A DNA stretch of 12,263 nucleotides from Gammaproteobacteria bacterium (lineage in GTDB: Bacteria; Pseudomonadota; Gammaproteobacteria; Chromatiales; Chromatiaceae). The DNA is taken from assembly GCA_019136395.1 (NCBI GenBank), contig JAGVUH010000195.1:1-12263 (forward strand), read 5' to 3'. The notes below the pieces were generated by a model. That model did not search any database and had not been told where the DNA came from. It saw only the letters and a program-made list of their open reading frames with translations. The position numbers and the translations under genes are program-made. Shown here in pieces: positions 7,380-12,263 of the stretch (the stretch's first letter is position 1; every line of letters begins with the position of its first letter).

Positions 7380-8189
7380 ATGTCGCCACATTTTTCCTCT
7401 GGCTGGTTAATCCTGACGTTGGTGCTGCCGGGTTTCGTCAGCGCCACCCTGTCAACGCCCACGGCCACCCCTGCCACCGCGCCCACGGCCAAGGTTGAGA
7501 ATGAGGCTAAGGCTGAAGCTGACGCCAAGGCTGAGGTTAAGCCCGATACCGAGGCCAAGCCCAAGCCCGACCGGGCTGGCCTGGAGAAGTTGGTCGCCGC
7601 GGCCGCCGAACGTCACGGGGTCGAGCTGGCCCTGGTCAAGGCCGTGGTGGCCGCCGAATCCGCCTACGATCCCCAGGCCGTCTCCCGTGCCGGTGCCCGG
7701 GGTCTGATGCAGGTCATGCCGGCCACCGCCGCGGACTATGGCGTCGCCGACCAGGAGCGCCTGTTCGACCCCGAGACCAACCTCGATACCGGCACCCGCC
7801 ACCTCAAGCGCCTGCTGGCCAAGTACAAGAATGATTACGGCCGGGCCATCATGGCCTACAACGCCGGCGAGGGCGTGGTGGACCGCACGGGTAGCATGGT
7901 CACCTACGCCGAGACCCTGTCCTACACCGAGGCGGTGATCCGTCACTACCGCCGCCAAGGCGGCACCAAACCCACCGACGAGGCCCTGGCCAAGGTTCGC
8001 CAGTTACGCAAGCTCAAGGGCCAGCAGGCCAAACAACTCCTGGCCAAATACCTGGACCTCAACCTGCCTTCTTTGCGCGGCAGTTCGCGCACCATCCGTG
8101 TGGTTGCCCCGGGGCTGGACGAGAACAGCGCCAAACGCCGGCCCATGATCGTCCTGGAGACCAAAAAGCCTGAGAGCCAGACCGACTGA
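7380..8189 (+). CDS. Secreted lytic transglycosylase (SLT domain)
   Basis: This 269-residue periplasmic or membrane-associated enzyme should cleave the MurNAc-GlcNAc bond of peptidoglycan to give 1,6-anhydroMurNAc ends. A hydrophobic export signal covers residues 8-22. A low-complexity Ala/Lys/Glu/Pro linker follows (about 38-64, with repeated EAKAEADAK-like units), probably spanning to the cell wall. The SLT domain runs from about 66 to 185 and has all family motifs: catalytic Glu93 in AAESAYDP, GLMQVMPATA from 108, NLDTGTRHLKRLL from 134 and AYNAGEG at 159-165. The basic C-terminal tail (190-269) has no recognised domain. No Cys suggests a lipoprotein anchor. The start ATG lacks a strong Shine-Dalgarno. 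The insertion sequence ends 80 bases upstream. I cannot assign it to a named Slt or Mlt orthologue. Confidence 0.93.
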   Translation: MSPHFSSGWLILTLVLPGFVSATLSTPTATPATAPTAKVENEAKAEADAKAEVKPDTEAKPKPDRAGLEKLVAAAAERHGVELALVKAVVAAESAYDPQAVSRAGARGLMQVMPATAADYGVADQERLFDPETNLDTGTRHLKRLLAKYKNDYGRAIMAYNAGEGVVDRTGSMVTYAETLSYTEAVIRHYRRQGGTKPTDEALAKVRQLRKLKGQQAKQLLAKYLDLNLPSLRGSSRTIRVVAPGLDENSAKRRPMIVLETKKPESQTD

Positions 8190-8469
8190 CGATTCCCTTC
8201 CACCCTTCACCGACACTACTTTCCTTTCCGCGCCCTCAACTTAATCCCGACTTGTCCGTGACTGGCCCACCCCTTGCGGGACATGGCAACGGCGGCCTAT
8301 AGGCGGATTCCCGCCGGAACTGGCTGATACCTCCCACCTTAGTAATAGCCCCTGTCGGGGTACTCAAGTGTGAATCTAAGGGGGTATGCGCGTGGTGGGG
8401 TAGCGAAACCGCCGCTTTGACCCTAGGCTTAGCACAACCACCCTGCGGGTCTCTTGTTGAGGTGAAGCC
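8190..8469. other. Intergenic region with small inverted repeats
   Basis: This 280-base gap lies between the transglycosylase and the DUF4139 gene. It contains small inverted repeats: GGCGG-attc-CCGCC (8302-8315), CCCC-tgtc-GGGG (8349-8360), and CCTTAG (8337-8342) pairing with CTAAGG (8376-8381) around the latter. None is followed by a T-run, so none is a convincing terminator. I see no clear -35/-10 pair. The gap probably holds the promoter of the DUF4139 gene. Confidence 0.5.
8459..8465 (+). promoter_or_regulatory. Ribosome binding site of the DUF4139 gene
   Basis: GAGGTGA lies four bases before the ATG at 8470. It supports this start over any downstream ATG, and the signal peptide begins exactly here. 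Confidence 0.7.
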
Positions 8470-9918
8470 ATGAACCGCCATCTCGCCGCCATCGCCCTTG
8501 GCCTGCTGTCCGCCCTGCTCTTGAGCACGAGTGCCATGACCGCCACCCCGGACGAGCAACGCAGCACCCTGGACGATCAGACCGCCGTCGCCGTCACCAT
8601 CTACAACGAGGACCTGGCCCTGGTGAAGGACCGCCGCCGTCTGGAGCTGCCCGCCGGCCTGCTGGACCTGGCCTTCCGCGACGTCAGCGCCCGGATCCAG
8701 CCCGAGACGGCCCTGCTGCGCGGCCTGACCGCCGGGGCCGGGTTGCGCGTCATCGAGCAGAACTTCGACTTCGACCTGCTCACCCCCGCCAAGCTGCTGG
8801 AGAAATACGTCGGTCGCCCGGTTGGCATCATCAAGGTCCACCCCACCACCGGGGAGGAGACCGAGGAAGCGGCGGAGGTCCTGGCCGCGACGGATGGCAC
8901 GGTCCTGCGTATCGGCGACCGCATCGAAACCGGCGAGCCCGGGCGCATCGTCTTCCGCGAGCTGCCCCCCAACCTGCGGGACCGCCCCACCCTGGTGATG
9001 AAGCTGGACAACACCCTGGCCGGTCCCCAGGAGGTGGAACTGTCCTACCTCACCGGCGGCCTGTCCTGGAAGGCCGACTACGTGGGCGAACTGGCGGCGG
9101 ACGACAGCCGCCTGGACCTCACCGGCTGGGTCACCCTCAACAACACCAGCGGCACCACCTATCGTGACGCCCGGCTCCAGCTCGTCGCCGGTGACGTCAA
9201 CCGGGTGCGGGATCAGATCCGGCCGGCGATGGCGATGAAGGAGATGCGGGTCATGGCCGCGCCCGCCCCGGAGATGGCGGAGGAGGCCCTGTTCGAGTAC
9301 CACCTCTACAGCCTGGCCCATCCCACCACCATCGCCGACAACCAGTCCAAGCAGGTGGCCCTGCTGGCGGCCCAGGGGGTACCCACCCGTAAGGAACTGC
9401 TCTTCCTGGGCCAGGATTACTACTACCGCGCCCAGCAGGGGGAGATCGGCGTCAAGCTCAAGGCCAGCGTCTTCCTGGAGTTCGATAACCGCGAGGAGGC
9501 CCGCCTGGGCCTGCCCCTGCCCAAGGGCGTGGTGCGCATCTATAAGCGGGATTCCCAGGATCAGGCCCAGTTCGTCGGCGAGGACCGCATCGACCATACC
9601 CCGAAGAACGAGCAGGTGCGCCTGAAGCTCGGCGAGGCCTTTGACGTCACCGCCGACAAGGTGCAGACGGACTTCGTCAAGCTCTCCGGCATGGGTCCCT
9701 GGCAGTATCAGTTCGAGACCGCCTACCGTTTCAAGCTGCGCAACGCCAAGCCCGAGGCCGTCAGGGTCAAGGTCCGGGAGCCCATCCCCGGCGACTGGCA
9801 GATGCTTGAATCCAGTCACCCCCAGCGCAAGGTCGCCGCCAACCTGGCGGAGTGGGAGATCGAGATCCCGGCCGAAGGGGAAACGCAGCTGACATACCGA
9901 GTACGGGTGAGGTTCTAA
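8470..9918 (+). CDS. Secreted DUF4139 domain-containing protein
   Basis: This 482-residue protein has an N-terminal signal peptide (hydrophobic residues 5-22, likely cleaved near SAMTA). The N-terminal half (about 35-180) carries YNEDLALVKDRRRLELPAG and LLTPAKLLEKYVGRPVGII. The DUF4139 region follows, with GGLSWKADYVGEL from 196 and LNNTSGTTYRDARLQLVAGDVN from about 223. It ends in a beta-rich stretch (ETQLTYRVRVRF). This two-part layout matches the exported DUF4139 family of proteobacteria, whose function is not established. I see no enzymatic motif. It has a strong ribosome site and 23 bases separate it from the small hicB-like gene, so the two may be cotranscribed. The long open frame on the opposite strand is a codon-bias shadow. 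Confidence 0.9.
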   Translation: MNRHLAAIALGLLSALLLSTSAMTATPDEQRSTLDDQTAVAVTIYNEDLALVKDRRRLELPAGLLDLAFRDVSARIQPETALLRGLTAGAGLRVIEQNFDFDLLTPAKLLEKYVGRPVGIIKVHPTTGEETEEAAEVLAATDGTVLRIGDRIETGEPGRIVFRELPPNLRDRPTLVMKLDNTLAGPQEVELSYLTGGLSWKADYVGELAADDSRLDLTGWVTLNNTSGTTYRDARLQLVAGDVNRVRDQIRPAMAMKEMRVMAAPAPEMAEEALFEYHLYSLAHPTTIADNQSKQVALLAAQGVPTRKELLFLGQDYYYRAQQGEIGVKLKASVFLEFDNREEARLGLPLPKGVVRIYKRDSQDQAQFVGEDRIDHTPKNEQVRLKLGEAFDVTADKVQTDFVKLSGMGPWQYQFETAYRFKLRNAKPEAVRVKVREPIPGDWQMLESSHPQRKVAANLAEWEIEIPAEGETQLTYRVRVRF

Positions 9919-9926
9919 CCGTCATC

Positions 9927-9933
9927 AAGAGGA
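9927..9933 (+). promoter_or_regulatory. Ribosome binding site fixing the GTG start of the hicB-like gene
   Basis: AAGAGGA stands eight bases before GTG 9942. The open frame extends further upstream into the DUF4139 gene, but homology to HicB-like proteins starts exactly at this GTG. Confidence 0.6.
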
Positions 9934-9941
9934 CTCAATCG

Positions 9942-10124
9942 GTGAAACTGAAAGACACCTATTGGGAAAACGATGGCATGTGGCTGGGATATCTGGAGGA
10001 ATATCGAGCCTATATGACCCAAGGAGAAACCCTGCCCGAATTAGAGGAGAATCTTCGGGATATCTACCAAGAGGTGAGGAGCGGGAGCATCCCCGCCGTC
10101 CGCCACATAGGTGAACTCAACTAA
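9942..10124 (+). CDS. HicB-like type II antitoxin, small, no HicA neighbour
   Basis: This 60-residue protein begins with VKLKDTYW and contains DGMWLGYLEEYRAYMTQGET followed by LPELEENLRDIYQEV. That is the partial RNase H-like fold of the short HicB antitoxin family: the W-x-G-Y-L and T-Q-G-E-T-x-x-E-L-x-x-N-L pattern. HicB proteins neutralise the HicA mRNA interferase and often repress their own operon, but this short form has no C-terminal DNA-binding domain. No HicA-like frame is found on either side: upstream is the DUF4139 gene, and downstream lysS begins within 70 bases on the other strand. It is therefore a solitary antitoxin, or a remnant whose toxin partner was lost. It could be cotranscribed with the DUF4139 gene. 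Confidence 0.8.
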   Translation: MKLKDTYWENDGMWLGYLEEYRAYMTQGETLPELEENLRDIYQEVRSGSIPAVRHIGELN

Positions 10125-10131
10125 GCTGATC

Positions 10132-10149
10132 AATCAGGAAGCCCTGATT
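10132..10149. terminator. Hairpin between convergent hicB-like gene and lysS, possible bidirectional terminator
   Basis: AATCAGG (10132-10138) pairs perfectly with CCTGATT (10143-10149) around the four-base loop AAGC. Its position between two converging genes, 8 bases after one stop and about 43 after the other, suits a shared terminator. It lacks a proper T-run on either strand, so intrinsic termination would be weak. Confidence 0.4.
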
Positions 10150-10191
10150 AATTGCTTCATGGATTGCCTCTCAGCCATCCAGGGGTCGCGT

Positions 10192-11703
10192 TCAATCCTC
10201 CGGCCGCAGGTGCGGGAAGAGGAGCACATCGCGGATGGAGGCCGAATCGGTGAAAAACATCACCAAGCGGTCGATGCCGATGCCCTCCCCCGCCGTGGGC
10301 GGCATGCCGTGCTCCAGGGCGCGGACATAGTCGGCATCGAAGTGCATGGCCTCCTCGTCGCCGGCGTCCTTCTCCGCCACCTGGCGACGGAAGCGCTCGG
10401 CCTGATCCTCGGCGTCGTTGAGCTCGGAAAAGCCGTTGGCGAGTTCGCGGCCGCCGACGTAGAACTCGAAGCGGTCGGTGACGAAGGGGTCCTGATCGTT
10501 GCACCGCGCCAGGGGTGAGACCTCGGTGGGGTACTGGGTGATGAAGGTTGGGTCCTTGAGCTGGTGCTCGGCCACCTGGTCGAAGATTTCCATCTGCACC
10601 TTGCCCAGGCCCCAGGTCGGCTTGAATGCGAGACCCAGGCGCCGTGCCAGAGCGCGGGCCGCTTCCAGGTCGTCAAGGTCGGCTGAGGTGATGCCCCGCT
10701 CCGCCCCATAACGCAGAATGGCCTCGCGCACCGTCAGGCGGTCAAAGGGCTTGCCAAAGTCGTAGGTCTCCCCCTGGTAGCTGACCAGGGTGGAACCGGT
10801 CACCTCCTCAGCCATGCCCCGCAACAGGTCCTCGGTAAGATCCATCAGGTCCTCGTAATCGGCATAGGCCTCGTAGAACTCCACCATGGTGAACTCGGGG
10901 TTGTGACGGGTGGAGAGGCCCTCGTTGCGGAAGTTGCGGTTGATTTCGTAGACCTTCTCGAAGCCACCCACCACCAGGCGCTTGAGGTAGAGTTCCGGGG
11001 CGATGCGCAAAAAGAGCTGCATGTCCAGGGCGTGATGGTGGGTGATGAAGGGCCGTGCCGCCGCCCCACCCGGGATGACCTGCATCATCGGCGTTTCCAC
11101 CTCCAGATAGCCCCGGCCATCCAGATAGTTCCGCAGATACTGGATGATGCGGGTGCGGGCGCGGAAGGTCTGGCGCGTGCACTCGTTCATGATCAGGTCC
11201 AGGTAGCGCTGGCGGTACTTGCTCTCCTGGTGGGTAAGGCCGTGGAACTTCTCCGGCAGGGGGCGCAGGGCCTTGGTCAGCAGCCGCAGGGCCTCGACCC
11301 GCACCGACACCTCGCCCGTCTTGGTCTTGAACAGCACCCCCTCGGCGCCAAGGATGTCGCCCAGGTCCAGGTCGCGCTTGAACCAGGCGTAGTCCTCTTC
11401 TCCCAGGCTATCACGCTGGATGAAGAGCTGGATCTGCCCGGACATGTCCTGGAGGTGACAGAAGCTGGCCTTGCCCATGACGCGCCGGCTCATCAGCCGC
11501 CCGGCGACCTTGACCCGCAGGCCCAGGGCCTCCAGCTCCTCCGTCGGCCGGTCGCCATACTCGACCACCAGTTCTCCGCCCATTACGTTGCGACGGAAGT
11601 CATTGGGAAAGGCATTGCCGTTCTCGCGCAGGGCGCGCAGCTTCTCCCGGCGCTGGGCGATGAGCTTGTTTTCGTCGAGGGGTTGCTGGTCAGGATTATT
11701 CAT
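10192..11703 (-). CDS. lysS: Lysyl-tRNA synthetase, class II
   Basis: This 503-residue cytoplasmic enzyme attaches lysine to tRNA-Lys using ATP; the length is normal for bacterial LysS. The N-terminal OB-fold anticodon-binding domain covers about residues 60-150 ([29 protein letters not shown]). The class II catalytic domain follows: motif 1 around [10 protein letters not shown] (198-207), motif 2 from FRNEG (258) to [18 protein letters not shown], and motif 3 at [13 protein letters not shown] (about 472-484), with the typical end [12 protein letters not shown]. The start ATG at 11701-11703 has only a weak ribosome site. In many gammaproteobacteria prfB lies directly upstream of lysS; here a 217-base gap and a PD-(D/E)XK gene on the same strand are found instead, so lysS probably has its own promoter. 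Identification is secure. Confidence 0.97.
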   Translation of the reverse strand: MNNPDQQPLDENKLIAQRREKLRALRENGNAFPNDFRRNVMGGELVVEYGDRPTEELEALGLRVKVAGRLMSRRVMGKASFCHLQDMSGQIQLFIQRDSLGEEDYAWFKRDLDLGDILGAEGVLFKTKTGEVSVRVEALRLLTKALRPLPEKFHGLTHQESKYRQRYLDLIMNECTRQTFRARTRIIQYLRNYLDGRGYLEVETPMMQVIPGGAAARPFITHHHALDMQLFLRIAPELYLKRLVVGGFEKVYEINRNFRNEGLSTRHNPEFTMVEFYEAYADYEDLMDLTEDLLRGMAEEVTGSTLVSYQGETYDFGKPFDRLTVREAILRYGAERGITSADLDDLEAARALARRLGLAFKPTWGLGKVQMEIFDQVAEHQLKDPTFITQYPTEVSPLARCNDQDPFVTDRFEFYVGGRELANGFSELNDAEDQAERFRRQVAEKDAGDEEAMHFDADYVRALEHGMPPTAGEGIGIDRLVMFFTDSASIRDVLLFPHLRPED

Positions 11704-11920
11704 GGGTATTCGCGCTTACTACCGAGGCCGTGGGACCATCACGACCTGAAACATTGCCGCTTGGCGAACGAGGCCGGAACCGGCATCGCCTGCACTTCCG
11801 GGTCGGGACCCCGCACCCAGTCAGGCCGCCGGCCAATCGGGGTAGGCGGGGTTGGGTGGACTTGAAAAGCGCAGCATTATGGCTCAGATGCCCGGCGGGC
11901 ACTAACTGCTGCTTACAGCA
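11704..11920. other. Intergenic region upstream of lysS
   Basis: This 217-base gap should hold the lysS promoter on the minus strand. On that strand CATAAT (11872-11877) resembles a -10 box, but no good -35 stands at the right distance. TGCCC-ggc-GGGCA (about 11889-11901) could form a five-pair hairpin just after the stop of the upstream gene, without a T-run. No leader peptide, riboswitch or coding frame is recognisable. Confidence 0.4.
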
Positions 11921-12262
11921 TTACAGGGTCTCCACCTCGAAGCCCACCAGCGAGCGCCGCTCGCGGCTGAACTCGATGCCGATCAGGTGGATTGGCAGCC
12001 CCTCGGCGCGGTACTTATCGGCGTAGCCTCTATCCTTGATCTGCTGCAAGGCCGCGCCCTCGGGGGCCAGTTCCACGACCTTGAACTCGAACAGCCAGAT
12101 GTGGCCGTTGAAGCGCAGGCGAAGATCAATGCGCCCATGGTGGCTGGCATCCTCCGGCACCAGGTCCAGCCCCAGGGCGGCAAGGTGGCTGTAGAAGACG
12201 CTGGCGTAATAGCCCTCGTAGCGGGCGATGGGATTGGTGTCGTGCCACTGATGGGGGATGGC
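11921..12262 (-). CDS. C-terminal PD-(D/E)XK nuclease domain of an AAA-ATPase-like/PDDEXK_9 protein (5' end beyond window)
   Basis: The last 113 residues of a longer protein are visible. They carry the PDDEXK_9 (DUF1703) pattern: NPIARYEGYYASVFYSHLAA, then GLDLVPEDASHHGRIDLRLRF with the catalytic Asp of GRIDL, and WLFEFKVVE supplying the E-x-K of the nuclease fold. KALQQIK-like AALQQIKDRGYADKY and LIGIEFS close the domain. In this family the nuclease domain normally follows an N-terminal AAA-ATPase-like domain (PF09820), which would lie beyond the right edge. The cellular role is not established; such genes are often present in many copies in a genome and behave as accessory genes. The stop at 11921-11923 lies 217 bases upstream of lysS on the same strand. 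Confidence 0.88.
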   Translation of the reverse strand, partial: AIPHQWHDTNPIARYEGYYASVFYSHLAALGLDLVPEDASHHGRIDLRLRFNGHIWLFEFKVVELAPEGAALQQIKDRGYADKYRAEGLPIHLIGIEFSRERRSLVGFEVETL

Positions 12263-12263
12263 G

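Noticed and set aside
8302..8315. GGCGG-attc-CCGCC hairpin as a terminator for the transglycosylase gene
   Set aside because: There is no T-run after the stem and it lies more than 100 bases past the stop. Five-pair GC stems arise by chance in this sequence.
8236..9819. 527-codon open frame on the minus strand
   Set aside because: It is the exact antisense of the well-supported DUF4139 gene. Its translation is rich in Gly, Gln, Leu and Val without any motif, as expected from third-position GC bias.
10903..11865. 320-codon open frame on the plus strand
   Set aside because: It is antisense to lysS, whose class II motifs are unambiguous. The frame has no recognisable domain.

Overview
The window looks like a piece of a GC-rich gammaproteobacterial chromosome. 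The long lysS, the M61 protease, the DUF4139 protein and the MscK-like channel would fit Chromatiales or Competibacter-like bacteria, but this assignment rests on gene content and base composition and is only moderately certain. There are no rRNA or tRNA genes and no CRISPR array.

Layout, left to right. (1) Positions 1-1867, minus strand: an M61-family zinc aminopeptidase with a C-terminal PDZ domain. Only its last few codons and stop are missing at the left edge. (2) 1868-2074: non-coding. (3) 2075-5305, minus strand: a 1076-residue inner-membrane protein that joins a periplasmic amino-acid-type solute-binding domain (SBP_bac_3) to a helical periplasmic region, about eleven membrane segments and an MscS channel module. 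It looks like a ligand-sensing mechanosensitive channel and is the most unusual intact gene here. (4) 5378-7299: a complete 1922-bp insertion sequence of the ISAs1 family. It has imperfect 22-bp terminal inverted repeats (18/22) and a perfect 10-bp target duplication, CGGGCAGACG. Inside lie a DUF4338 (DruA-like) reading frame with two nonsense codons and an ISAs1 DDE transposase split by a -1 frame change at an A7G run. The frame also changes between the two domains, at C runs, which suggests that the ancestor was one DruA-transposase fusion protein. (5) 7380-8189, plus strand: a secreted lytic transglycosylase. (6) 8470-9918, plus strand: a secreted DUF4139 protein. (7) 9942-10124, plus strand: a small HicB-like antitoxin without a visible HicA toxin. 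(8) 10192-11703, minus strand: lysS, class II lysyl-tRNA synthetase. (9) 11921-12262, minus strand: the C-terminal PD-(D/E)XK nuclease domain of a protein that starts beyond the right edge.

The genes do not form a single pathway. The channel and the transglycosylase were a divergent pair sharing a short intergenic region until the insertion sequence landed between them. The transglycosylase, DUF4139 protein and channel all act in the envelope. The most interesting items are the SBP-MscS fusion, the precisely bounded insertion sequence carrying a DruA-family domain, and the correctly phased slippery heptamer in its transposase. That heptamer may be either a recoding site or simply the scar of a one-base deletion.
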